From the NCBI GenBank assembly GCA_963730305.1, contig CAVSRB010000006.1, positions 62,001-126,000 of the forward strand: a stretch of DNA of 64,000 nt, read 5' to 3'. Below, one piece after another: positions 47,652-56,376 of the stretch (positions are counted from its first letter, which is position 1; every line of letters starts with the position of its first letter). The position numbers and the translations under genes are program-made. The notes under the pieces were generated by a model. That model was not told where the DNA came from. It saw only the letters and a list, made by a program, of their open reading frames with translations, and made no database searches. The DNA comes from CAMYMQ01 sp963730305. GTDB taxonomy: Bacteria > Pseudomonadota > Alphaproteobacteria > Bin65.

Positions 47652-48560
47652 ATGCGGTTCGTAGAAATGCTCGGGACGGCGCGTAAGCGGAAGTTGGCCG
47701 ACCGCCTGTCGGATTTCCGCCATCGGCTGTTCGACTATCCGCTCGGCCAGATCGACGTTTCGCGGCCCCGGGTCATCGACACCGTGGAGTCGACGTCTGC
47801 GATTCCGCGCGTGATCGTCCAGACCTATCGGACGTCCACCGTCGTGCGCCCCGTCCAAAGCGCCGTGGTCCGATGGCAGGAGATGAACCCCGAATTCGAC
47901 TACCATTTCTTCGACGACGCGGCTTCGCGGGCGTTCATCGAAGAGAACTACCCGGCCGACGTGCTGGCGGCCTATGACGCCCTGATCCCCGGCGCTTATC
48001 GCGCCGACCTCTGGCGATACTGCTATCTGGCGGCGAAGGGCGGCGTCTATGTCGACATCCGGATGGAACCGCTGCTCGCGCTGCGGACGATCCTGGACAT
48101 CTTCGCCGACGAGCCCCCGGCGTTCGTTTCGAGCCGCGACCGGCCGGGCGCCGGCCGTCACGGTCATGCCTACCTGTACAACGCCTTCATCGCGGCGGCG
48201 CCGGGCCACCCGTTCGTCAAGGCGGCCCTGGAGCGGACCGTCGACAAGGTCCGCAACCGCGACTATGGCCGCGATCTCCTCGATATATCGGGGCCGGGAT
48301 GCCTGGGCGCCGCCGCCAACCAGGCGTTGGGCCGGCCGATCGACACGGCCTTCGAGCTCGGCGATCACCTCGACGAAAAGGTTGGGCGCTACCGGATCCT
48401 GGAGCACGACGACGACGACTATCATCGCAACATCCTGACCCATCTGGGCCGACCGCTGATCCGGACGAAGTGCATCCACGGCCGAATGATCAAGGCCGAC
48501 AGGCGCTTTCCCCAGAAGGCCTACGCGACGCTCTACAATCGGCGTCAGGTGTTTCGCTGA
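47652..48560 (+). CDS. GT32-like glycosyltransferase (paralogue 2)
   Basis: A 302-residue intact duplicate of the preceding gene: IPRVIVQTYRTSTVVRPVQS, NPEFDYHFFDDAASRAFIEE, GAYRADLWRYCYLAAKGGVY and VDIRMEPLLALR, with DIR at the DXD position, then GHAYLYNAFIAAAPGHPFV and a Cys-containing TKCIHGRM near the end. ATG 47652 follows an AGGAA run; a GTG 30 codons upstream is less likely. It ends 16 bases inside the convergent GT4 gene. Confidence 0.84.
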   Translation: MRFVEMLGTARKRKLADRLSDFRHRLFDYPLGQIDVSRPRVIDTVESTSAIPRVIVQTYRTSTVVRPVQSAVVRWQEMNPEFDYHFFDDAASRAFIEENYPADVLAAYDALIPGAYRADLWRYCYLAAKGGVYVDIRMEPLLALRTILDIFADEPPAFVSSRDRPGAGRHGHAYLYNAFIAAAPGHPFVKAALERTVDKVRNRDYGRDLLDISGPGCLGAAANQALGRPIDTAFELGDHLDEKVGRYRILEHDDDDYHRNILTHLGRPLIRTKCIHGRMIKADRRFPQKAYATLYNRRQVFR

Positions 48561-49732
48561 GGGTCGGATCGGGGCCGGCAGTAGCCGATTTCGCGAAGGA
48601 GTCCGCGCGCGCTGGCCGCCCAATTCGCCGTCGTCAGGACGTGCTGCCGGCCGGCCTCGCCCATGGCGCGGGCGCGGTCGACGTCGGTCAGCAGCTCGAT
48701 GATCCCGCGCTCCAGGGCGCCGCTTTCGCCCAGGTCGATGGTCAGCCCCGTCTCGCGATGACGGATGGCATCGGGGATGCCGCCCTCGGTCGAGCCCAGC
48801 ACGGGCTTGCCGCATGCGCTCGCCTCGAGGAAGGTCAGCCCGAAGCCCTCGACGTCGGGCGGTTCGCCGGTGGACGGCATCACGTAGAGGTCGCAGTCGT
48901 TGTAGAAGCGGACCAGCGCGTCCCGATCGGCTTCCCGCACCCAGCGGACCCGCTCCGCGACACCGGTCTCCTTGGCGATCGCTTCGAGCCGCGCGCGGTC
49001 GGGGCCGTCGCCGACGACGACATACTCGACGTCCGGCACCGCGGCGCGGACCGCCGGCAGCGCCCGCAACACATGGTCGATCCCCTTGCGCGGAACCAGC
49101 CGGGCGACGGTCAGCAGGCGCTTGCCGTGCGCGGCCGGTCCGTCGGCGCGCGCGGGTCGCGCGACGTCCGGGGTGAAGAAGTCGGGGTCGACGCCGTTGC
49201 CGACCACGCCGATCCGCGCCGGATCGACGCCGGCACGGGATAGCAGCGACGCGGTGAAGCGGCTGACCGCGACGAACCGGTCGGCGCGGCGGAAGACGTG
49301 GCGCCGCATGCGGTCGTAGACGTATTGCAGCGGCCCGAACCGCTCGAACGGCTTGAGCAGGATCTCCTTGCCGTGTGCCGCGCAGACCACGGCGCCGGGC
49401 CATCCGCCCGGCGCGTTCAAGGCGGCGAAGGCGGCCGACCAGTGGGTGCAGAAGGCGATCGGAAGCCGCTCGCGGCGGGCGGCCCGGGCGACCGGCAGGA
49501 TGCCGCTGAGGGCGAGATTGTCGCCGAGCGACCGGCAGCGGACGACCTCGAACGGCAGGTCGGCATCGACGCGCTTGCAGCCGGGGCGCCGTGGGGCGAC
49601 AACGGCGAAGCGGTCGCACCGGTCGGCGAACTGGCGGGCCAGCTCGACCGAATAGGTCTGCATCCCGCCGATATCCGGCGGGAAATTCGGCGTGACCATG
49701 AGCAGGTCGAGGCGGTCGGTCGGATCAGCCAT
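48545..49732 (-). CDS. GT4-family glycosyltransferase
   Basis: A 395-residue GT-B retaining enzyme with N-terminal VTPNFPPDIGGMQTYSVELA, linker GVDPDFF, donor domain LLTVARLVPRKGIDHVLRAL, and the EX7E-type site in the segment after PSTGEPPDVEGFGLTFLEAS. It resembles PimB-like mannosyltransferases and capsule enzymes. It overlaps the PLD-family gene by 8 bases. Sugar and acceptor are not determined. Confidence 0.85.
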   Translation of the reverse strand: MADPTDRLDLLMVTPNFPPDIGGMQTYSVELARQFADRCDRFAVVAPRRPGCKRVDADLPFEVVRCRSLGDNLALSGILPVARAARRERLPIAFCTHWSAAFAALNAPGGWPGAVVCAAHGKEILLKPFERFGPLQYVYDRMRRHVFRRADRFVAVSRFTASLLSRAGVDPARIGVVGNGVDPDFFTPDVARPARADGPAAHGKRLLTVARLVPRKGIDHVLRALPAVRAAVPDVEYVVVGDGPDRARLEAIAKETGVAERVRWVREADRDALVRFYNDCDLYVMPSTGEPPDVEGFGLTFLEASACGKPVLGSTEGGIPDAIRHRETGLTIDLGESGALERGIIELLTDVDRARAMGEAGRQHVLTTANWAASARGLLREIGYCRPRSDPQRNT

Positions 49733-50849
49733 GGCGAAACGCGATCACGCCACGGCGCGCCCCGCGGAACAGCCGCGCGTAGGCGGCGGCGATGCGCAGC
49801 GACGCCTCGCCGATGACGCCCGGGCCGTTGATGCTCGGGCCGGTGACGCCCGGGACCCATTGCGCCGCTTGTGCGCGGCCCGGTTTGACGACCTGATCGA
49901 GGAAGGCCTGCACCGCCGCCGGCTGCCGGATGGCGACGACGAACTCCTCCTGCGCGGCGTAGCTGACGAAATCGAAGTTGGACGACCCGGCGATCAGCTC
50001 GCGGTCGTCGATGACCATGGCTTTGAGGTGCTGCATGCCCGGTTGCAGGAAGACCGCGAAGCCGTATTTGGCGGCGTCGCGCAGCAGGCTGTGTTGGATC
50101 GTCGGCTTGTTGTTGTCGCGCGGGGTGAGGATCTCGACCGCGACGCCGCGCCGGGCCGCGGCCGCCAGCGCGTCGGTGAAGGGGAAGGTCAGATAGGGGC
50201 TGACGACCCTGATCGATGCCGCCGCGCTCTCGATCCTGGCGAGGATGGGCGCGAAGCCCTGCGCGTTGTGCCGGCCGTCGAGGCTGTAGGCCGAGACGTC
50301 GCCGAGCTCGGCCTCGGCGGCGACGGGCCGCCCCTCGAAGGTCGCATCGAAGTCTCGCGCGAAGAACCGTGCCGCGGCCGGGTCGTCGATCCGCACCATC
50401 ATGTCGTGCCAGGCGAAATTGTGGTCGCTGAAGTTGATGCCGCCGACATAGACGGCGTCGTCGACCACGACGAGCTTCTTGTGGTTGCGCAGCGGGAACC
50501 GCCACAGCAGCAGGCCGGCGGGATTGGTCCAGCGAACGCCGACGCCGTCGGCGGCCAGGCCGGCGAACATGCGCCGGGTCTCGCGCACCTCCGCCCGGAC
50601 ACCGGCGTCGACCAGGTTCCGCGGCGTGAAGACGAACCGGTCGCTGACGACGAAGCGCGTGAACCGGTCGACCAGCACGCGGCGGTCGGCGGCGCGGCTG
50701 GCGGCGACGGCCGCCGCCACCTTCCGGCCGGTCGCATCGCCCTCGAAGGTCATCGCCTGGACCAGGACGCGGTCCGTCGCCGCGACGATCTCGGGCTCGA
50801 GCCGTCGCCAGAACGCGTCGGGGCCGATCAGGAGTTCGATGCCCGCCAT
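49725..50849 (-). CDS. Phospholipase D/cardiolipin-synthase-like protein
   Basis: A 374-residue protein with two HKD motifs: HKKLVVVDDAVYVGG (with NFSD after) and HLKAMVIDDRELIAGSSNFD, both complete (HxKx4D). No N-terminal helices, unlike bacterial Cls. The PLD fold carries out phosphatidyl or phosphoryl transfer; here it may build or trim a phospholipid head group. It lies between the two GT4 genes and shares an 8-base overlap with the first. Confidence 0.83.
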   Translation of the reverse strand: MAGIELLIGPDAFWRRLEPEIVAATDRVLVQAMTFEGDATGRKVAAAVAASRAADRRVLVDRFTRFVVSDRFVFTPRNLVDAGVRAEVRETRRMFAGLAADGVGVRWTNPAGLLLWRFPLRNHKKLVVVDDAVYVGGINFSDHNFAWHDMMVRIDDPAAARFFARDFDATFEGRPVAAEAELGDVSAYSLDGRHNAQGFAPILARIESAAASIRVVSPYLTFPFTDALAAAARRGVAVEILTPRDNNKPTIQHSLLRDAAKYGFAVFLQPGMQHLKAMVIDDRELIAGSSNFDFVSYAAQEEFVVAIRQPAAVQAFLDQVVKPGRAQAAQWVPGVTGPSINGPGVIGEASLRIAAAYARLFRGARRGVIAFRHG

Positions 50850-50906
50850 CTGCCGTGCATTTCCTTTGGTCTTGTCGTGCGCGGCCCGTCGTGGCCAATT
50901 CCCGGC

Positions 50907-52208
50907 ATGCCGGAGACACCGAACCCCACCCGAACCGCGTCCGCGGCCGGTCGCGACCGGGCGGCCCCCGGCGCCGAGGGAAGATACCGCGTCCTGCTGA
51001 TCTTGCCATCGCTCCATGGCGGCGGGGCGGAGCGGGTCGCGGTCCACCTGCTGAACCGGTGCGATCCGGAACGCTTCGACATGCGGATGGGCCTGCTGCG
51101 CAAGGCGGGGCCCTATCTGGACGAGGTCGACGGCGATCGGCTGCTGGTATCGCCGTTGGGCCAGGGTCTGCTCAATTTCGACGGGCCCAACTCGGCGAGC
51201 TACCGGCCGGGCAAGCTGGTCGCGGCCGCCGCGCTGGCGCCACTCAACATCCGGCTGATGATCCGGCGGTTCCGCCCGCACGTCGTGCTCAGTTTCCTCA
51301 AGGGCACCAACATCGCCACCTACTGGGCGATGCAGACCGTGTGGGGGCGCCGCCGGCCCCGCTGGATCGCGCGCGAGGGCAACAATGCCTGGGCGGTGAT
51401 CGACGACGAGATCTCGAACGCGTTCGGGCGCGCCTTCATGCGAGGCTTCCTGCGCCGGACCTACCGCGGCGCCGACTGCTGCCTGACCATCTCGGACGAG
51501 CTCGGCCGGGACATGGCCGCCTGGCTCGGCCGCACGCCGTCCAACTGCCGGTCGATCCACAACCCGGTCGACGTCGCCGGCATCCGGGCGCGGGCGGCCG
51601 AGGCCCCGGACGAGGTGCCCGACGGGCCCTACATCGTCACCGCCGGTCGGCTCGAACACCAGAAGGGGCACGATCTGCTGATCCGGGCGTTCGCCCGCAG
51701 CGCCGAATGCCGGGGTACGATGTTGGTCATCCTCGGCCAGGGCTCGCGTCTCGCCGCGCTGCAGCAGCTCGCCGCGGAACTGGGCGTCGCGGACCGGGTC
51801 CGCTTCCCCGGCTTCGTCGCCAACCCGTGGGCCTATTTCGCGCGGGCGAGACTGTTCGTCTTGCCGTCGCGGTGGGAGGGATTCGGCAATGTCGTCGCCG
51901 AGGCGCTGGCGACCGGCGTTCCCACCCTGGTCACCGATTGCGGCTACGGCCCCAGGGAGATCGTCGAGCACGGCGTCAGCGGCTGGGTCGTCCCGGCCGG
52001 CGACGCCGACGCGCTGAGCGTCGCGCTGGACCGGCTGCTCGGCGACGCCGAGCTGGCCCGGCGCCTCGGTGCGGCCGGGGTCGAGCGTGCCGCCGCCTTC
52101 GACGTCGACAGGATCGTCGCCGCCTATTCGGACCTGTTCGCCGAGCTGGCGTCGTCGCGACGTGCGACAGTTTGCGGTTGGCGGCGCCGCGCGCCGGCGT
52201 CAGATTAG
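50907..52208 (+). CDS. GT4-family glycosyltransferase
   Basis: A 433-residue GT-B enzyme: LLILPSLHGGGAERVAVHLL, GRLEHQKGHDLLIRAFA and the donor-binding SRWEGFGNVVAEALATGVP. It diverges from the PLD gene with 57 bases between. Similar enzymes add sugars to lipid carriers and capsules. An N-terminal Pro/Ala-rich tail precedes the fold. The CDP-alcohol phosphatidyltransferase gene follows on the same strand after 31 bases. Confidence 0.85.
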   Translation: MPETPNPTRTASAAGRDRAAPGAEGRYRVLLILPSLHGGGAERVAVHLLNRCDPERFDMRMGLLRKAGPYLDEVDGDRLLVSPLGQGLLNFDGPNSASYRPGKLVAAAALAPLNIRLMIRRFRPHVVLSFLKGTNIATYWAMQTVWGRRRPRWIAREGNNAWAVIDDEISNAFGRAFMRGFLRRTYRGADCCLTISDELGRDMAAWLGRTPSNCRSIHNPVDVAGIRARAAEAPDEVPDGPYIVTAGRLEHQKGHDLLIRAFARSAECRGTMLVILGQGSRLAALQQLAAELGVADRVRFPGFVANPWAYFARARLFVLPSRWEGFGNVVAEALATGVPTLVTDCGYGPREIVEHGVSGWVVPAGDADALSVALDRLLGDAELARRLGAAGVERAAAFDVDRIVAAYSDLFAELASSRRATVCGWRRRAPASD

Positions 52209-52239
52209 CCCGCTTCGCGCCACGATCCATACGCGCCTG

Positions 52240-53169
52240 ATGAAATCGCCCCAAGCCGTATCGGAAGTGCTGGACCTGGCGGCCGCCAGCCGTCCGACCG
52301 AGATCGAGCCGAAGACCAACCTCTATATCGTCCACCCGGCCTCGCGCGCCCTGGTGCCGGTCTTCTACCGGCTCGGCTTCTCGCCCAACGCCGTGTCGAT
52401 CCTCGGCGCCGGGGCGGCGGCGCTCGCGGCGGCCTGCTTCCTATGGCTGCCCTGGCCGTGGAACGGGGTCGCCGGATTCCTCCTGCTCGTGGTCCGGCAC
52501 ATCCTGGACGGGGCGGACGGCCTGCTCGCCCGAGTCAGCGGCAAGGCGTCGTCGGTTGGCGACATGGTCGACGGCCTGTGCGACGCGTTCGCGCTGTTCG
52601 TGGTGCAGACCGCCCTGGCGATCCATCTTTCGGCCGAGCTCGGACCGACCGCCTATCTGGTCGCGGTGGTGGGAACGCTTAGCTACATCGTCCAGGTCAA
52701 TGCCTACGAGGGCCGGCGGCGCCAATACATGCATTGGGTCTACGGCCGGTCGATGGTCACATCGGACCCCGGGGGAAGCGCCGCGCCACGGCGCGGGCCG
52801 GTGATGCGGCTGGTGCTGGCGATCTATGCGTCCTATTTCGCCCAGCCGTCCTTCGAATCCGCCGCGCTGTCGGCCGAGATGGGCCGGCGCGTCTCCCGCG
52901 GCGGCCGGTTGGCGGACCAGGCGCGCCGTCTCTACCGGTCGCGCAAGCAGCAGTTCGTGTCGACGTTCGGTCTGCTCGGCGAGAACCACAAGACCATCGC
53001 CACCGGCGTGGCCATGCTGGCGGGCAGCGCCCTCTATCTCTACGCCTATCTGTTCGCCGTGCTGAACGTGGCGCTGATCGCCCTGTTCCTGTGGCAGCGT
53101 CGGCTGGATGCGCAGCTCGCGCACGACCTGGCCGCGGCGGAGGACACGGCCACCGAGGATTCGCCATAG
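52240..53169 (+). CDS. CDP-alcohol phosphatidyltransferase (candidate inositol-phosphate head-group transferase)
   Basis: A 309-residue membrane protein with the complete CDP-OH motif: Asp90, Asp93, Gly94, Ala97, Arg98, Gly107, Asp111, Asp115. About six hydrophobic helices are visible. The N-terminal segment before the first helix (EPKTNLYIVHPASRALVPVF) resembles the equivalent part of the archaeal IPCT-DIPPS fusion. A cytidylyltransferase-like gene that would make its CDP-alcohol lies 3 kb downstream. Together they are a split version of that fusion. Acceptor (diacylglycerol, ceramide or inositol phosphate) is unknown. ATG 52240 has no clear Shine-Dalgarno. Confidence 0.85.
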   Translation: MKSPQAVSEVLDLAAASRPTEIEPKTNLYIVHPASRALVPVFYRLGFSPNAVSILGAGAAALAAACFLWLPWPWNGVAGFLLLVVRHILDGADGLLARVSGKASSVGDMVDGLCDAFALFVVQTALAIHLSAELGPTAYLVAVVGTLSYIVQVNAYEGRRRQYMHWVYGRSMVTSDPGGSAAPRRGPVMRLVLAIYASYFAQPSFESAALSAEMGRRVSRGGRLADQARRLYRSRKQQFVSTFGLLGENHKTIATGVAMLAGSALYLYAYLFAVLNVALIALFLWQRRLDAQLAHDLAAAEDTATEDSP

Positions 53170-53344
53170 ACCCGACCGCGGCAGACGCCAGCAATGCAGC
53201 GTAAAGGTCTTAACGTTAACGAAAAAACACTTGCGGCGCGGGTTGCGTCTATTCATCTTCGGCCGATGCTGTGCGCGACGACCAATCGGGTCAGAACTGT
53301 AACAAGCAAAAAGCCGGGGAAGTACGGAGCGTGGGAGTTAGGAA

Positions 53345-53599
53345 TTGCAGCGCGAACGAATTGAAGAAATCGTAAAGACTCACTTGGCGGATGTGCTCGA
53401 AATGGACGTGTCGGAGATCCCTTCCGACGGTTCCATGAGCGACCTCGGGGCGAGCAGCCTCGACATCGTCGAGGTCATTTCTTTGACGATGCGGGAAATG
53501 AAAGTAAAGGTGCCACGGTCGGAGCTTAACGACCTCCAGAATCTCGGTCAGCTCGTCGACCTGCTTCACACCGTGTCGGCCAATACGGTGCCGCACTAG
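53345..53599 (+). CDS. Specialised acyl carrier protein
   Basis: An 84-residue ACP with Ser38 in SDLGASSLDIVEVISL, and MREMKVKVPRSELNDLQNLG after it. The VKVPR pattern marks dedicated ACPs of polyketide or lipid clusters rather than housekeeping AcpP. TTG 53345 is the start, with AGGA just before it. Likely carrier for the KS/reductase module and acyl donor for the oxoamine synthase. The 175-base gap upstream is AT-richer than its surroundings and carries a GTTAAC palindrome; no gene is seen there. Confidence 0.85.
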   Translation: MQRERIEEIVKTHLADVLEMDVSEIPSDGSMSDLGASSLDIVEVISLTMREMKVKVPRSELNDLQNLGQLVDLLHTVSANTVPH

Positions 53600-53723
53600 G
53601 CAAAGCAGTAGGGGACCGGCCTCAAGAGGCGGGCCGGCGGTTGGGCGGCGGCGGAGCTGTCGCCCGATGCGCGACCGGCCGGGCGTCGACGCGCGATCAG
53701 GGCAACGCCGTGCCGTGCGCTCG

Positions 53724-54436
53724 TCACCCGCTTGCAGCCGGCGGGCCGATCACATGGATTTCCGCCGCCGGCGCGTCGATCGCGGCCGCGGCGACATAGC
53801 CCGGCTCCGGTGTCGACGTCGACGACGGCGAAGCCCTCGGCGGCCGGATCCCGGTCGTCCGCCGGAAAGACGATCCCCGGGCCGGCGGCTTTCAGGAACG
53901 CCTCGTGGCGCGACCACTGCCTCAGGAAGACCTCCGGTGCGGGCGCCGCGCCGTCCGGGTTGGCCGCCGGCGCGCGACGGCCGGCGAAATAGGCCTCGCG
54001 GATGGCCTCGAAATCGCGCCGCGGGGGTTGGCCGGGCCGGGGACATTTCTCGATATCGATGCCGACCCTGTGACCCGGCGCGATCGCGACCAGGGCGCGG
54101 TCTTCGGCATAGCTGAAGCTGATCCCGACGTGCTCCGCCACGCCGGGCCGCGCAGCGCCGGCAGACAGCCCGCCGACGCGCGGGTCGCCGTCCTGCCCCG
54201 CCTCGAAGACGGGGGCGAGCGGGGGGACAGCCGAGCCAGGCCGCCAGCGCACACCGCGCCGCGTGCCGCGTGCCGACGAAGAGGGCCGGCGCCTTTCTGC
54301 CGATAGTCGGCCGCCCGTGCCCGGTCGGCCTCGGTCAGCAGCAGGCGTCAGCCTGAGGTGGGGCGACCGGCGCCACGTCGATGACCAGCACGGTGCCGGC
54401 GTTCAGCGCGGCGGCGGCACGGCCGTTCCAAGCCAT
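53724..54436 (-). pseudogene. 4'-phosphopantetheinyl transferase, several frameshifts
   Basis: Diagnostic motifs are VGIDIEKC and FLRQWSRHEAFLKAAG (Asp and Glu ligands plus the W..(K/R)xEAF..K motif), preceded by ISFSYAEDRALVAIAPGHR. The coding signal passes through several frames: MAWNGRAAAALNAGTVLVID at ATG 54436, then TEADRARAADYRQKG, then FVGTRHAARCALAAW, then the motif frame, and after VVDVDT an extra base leads to PGYVAAAAIDAPAAEIHV and the stop at 53724. It would load the neighbouring ACP. Whether the frameshifts are real or sequencing error is open. Confidence 0.72.
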
Positions 54437-54523
54437 CCTGGGTCGCGCCGGCGGCAGGGCGGGGCGCCTGCGAGTCTCGGCGATCCTGTACCCGCCTCAT
54501 GGCGGGGCCCGACGCGCCGGATC

Positions 54524-55726
54524 CTAGGCCGCTGCCGGCGAGGGCGATCGGCCGAGTTCGCGCCCGTAGACGGAAGGTCTTGTAGCGCTGCAGCCCGCCG
54601 ATATTCGGCGATCTGCAAAAGCCGCGTATTGTCCTCGAGGACCCAGGATATGTCGGCGCTCTTCCATGCCATGTTTCTAGACCGCCTCGCGGATCTGCAG
54701 GATCAGCGACGCCGCGACGAGCACCGCGGCGAGGGCTGACGAGTGATACGCCTTGCGGACGCCGAGCAAGGTCAAGCGGGCTCTCGTCACGCCGGAAACC
54801 TTTATCCGCCACAGGAACTTGCATCCAGCCGAAGGGCAGCAGCCGGCCCTTCAGGCCGCTTCGCCGCCTCATTCAGATCCGGCAACGCCGTGACCACGGC
54901 GATCGGCTCGGCCGTCGTCGTCAGCGAACCACATATAGTCCGGCGACACGAACGGCTTCACGCTCTTGATCAGCGCTTCGGTCTCGCTGCGGCGTGAACG
55001 GTACGAAGTTCCAATTCTCGGACCAGCCGTCGTTGAAGACGTCGATGGCGGTCCTGAAACTCCTCGACCAGTTTGCGGCCGTTGGTCCGCCGGATCGTGA
55101 TGTTCGGATACCGCTTCACGGCGTCGGCGAGCTTGGCCAGCTTGTCCGAGATCGGCGCTGTTGAAGTCGTAGTTGAAGGCGTAGAGGTCCTTGGCCTTGT
55201 GATAGCCGAGTTCCTCGATCCGCGGCCCGTAGTAGGGCTTGGCGTGGTCGGTCATCACCGGCGGCGGGGTGTCGAAGCCGTCGACCAGCAGGCCGGATTC
55301 CTCGTTGATCGACAGGTTGAACGGGCCGGTGACCCGCTCGATGCCGCGCTCGCGCAGCCACGCCTCGGCGGCGCCGAACAGGGCGGCGAACACGGCCGGA
55401 TCGTCGATCGCCTCGACCATCCCGAAATGGCCCATCGCGTCGCCATAGCGTTCGAGATGGAGCCGGTCGACCTGCGCGCTGATACGGCCGACCGGCTTGC
55501 CGTCCTTGTAGGCGACCCAGAAGCCGACCTCGCCGTGCTCGTAGAAGGGATGCTTCTTGGGATCGAGCCGTTCGGCCTCGATCATGCGCAGCGGAGCGAT
55601 CCAGATGGGGTCGTCCGCGTGGATCAGGCACGGAACGTCCAGGAAATCGGACCGGTTCTCCCGCCCGACGACGGCTTTGACGGTGACGCCGCCCTGGTTC
55701 CCCTGTTCGGTCATGGACCCGTTCAT
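54524..55726 (-). pseudogene. Bacterial ceramide-synthase-like GNAT protein, many frameshifts
   Basis: Starts at ATG 55726 after a GAGG run; intact up to DLYAFNYDFNS with DDPIWIAPLRMIEAERLDPK, NGPFNLSINEESG-like VTGPFNLSINEESG, VDGFDTPPPVMTDHAKPYYG. Beyond that the protein continues across at least ten indels: ISDKLAKLADAVKRYPNITI, TAIDVFNDGWSENWNFVPF, VKPFVSPDYMWFADDDG, LKGRLLPFGW, RKAYHSSALAAVLVA, ETWHGRA, SWVLEDNTRLLQIAEY, GGLQRYKTFRL. This is the roughly 380-residue GNAT-like family that includes the Caulobacter ceramide synthase bCerS. It would N-acylate the sphingoid base. Missense decay is small between lesions. Confidence 0.72.
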
Positions 55727-56046
55727 TCTTTTTCCTCGTTCGGGCCGGGCCATCCGGCCCCAGCGTGTTTTCCCTCGGTCGAGACGGCCCCTCTACCCGT
55801 CGCCGACCTGTTTGAGCAGGCGGAAACCGGAGGGTCAACCTTTTGCGGATTCCGGCTACCGGCACCGTGTGGTGGGCTTTCCGATGACCGCGCCGTGGTG
55901 CCGGCAGGGCCAACGCCGCGTCTACCCGTATTGCGTGGACCCGATCCGTCCGCATGCGCTAAGTGTTCGCGTCCGTGGCGGACCGGCGCGCTGCCGGGCC
56001 GGAGACGTTCAGCCGTGCGGTTTGGATAGGTCTGGTCAGCGTAGCG
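55727..56046. other. Divergent spacer upstream of the ceramide-synthase-like gene
   Basis: 320 bases with no supported gene. A 7-bp stem with 5-base loop (GGGCCGG at 55742-55748 with CCGGCCC at 55754-55760) lies just before the minus-strand start; no T-run follows on either strand, so it is not called a terminator. Promoters are not evident. Confidence 0.3.
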
Positions 56047-56286
56047 ATGAAGACGATAAGAGCAGCGATCGCCGGCGTGCTCGTCGACGCGGTCCGCTGC
56101 GCCAAGCTGGGGCTCGACCGCGGCCTGGGCGGCCCGCTGGAGGCCGTGTCGGCCTGCTAGATGAAGGGCCCGCCGGCACGGATACGCGATTCCATCGCCT
56201 GCGATCTGACCGACGCGTTCATCAGCGGGGTCGATGCCAAGCCGCGTGCCGGCGCCGGCGGTGGCCAGACATTGGCGGGCGAATAG
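56047..56286 (+). pseudogene. Inositol-1(3)-phosphate synthase relic with internal deletion and stop
   Basis: ATG 56047 gives MKTIRAAIAGV, the start of actinobacterial-type inositol phosphate synthases. The text jumps in frame to LVDAVRCAKLGLDRGLGGPL and EAVSAC, a TAG stop, then MKGPPARIRDSIACDLTDAF, which match the last about 50 residues of the same family (normally ...IDAVRxAK...GGP...SAYxMKSPP...). About 300 residues between are missing. The join falls at an Ala-Gly-Val that occurs at both places in intact enzymes, so a deletion between short repeats (GCCGGCGTG) is likely. The gene would have supplied inositol phosphate to the enzyme encoded next. Confidence 0.75.
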
Positions 56287-56376
56287 GCCGGCGATCGCCG
56301 GCGCGCGAACGCCGGCAAGGGGAGCAATCCGGAGGCCGCCAATGGTCCCGGAGTGGCAACGAGGGCGCAGGGAGCG

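Noticed and set aside
49725..51971. 748-residue minus-strand frame extending the PLD gene upstream
   Set aside because: Only the part from 50849 shows conserved PLD motifs; the upstream half is antisense to the GT4 gene at 50907-52208.
55742..55760. GGGCCGG/CCGGCCC hairpin as a terminator
   Set aside because: Short stem with no T-run and located upstream of a start codon, not after a gene.
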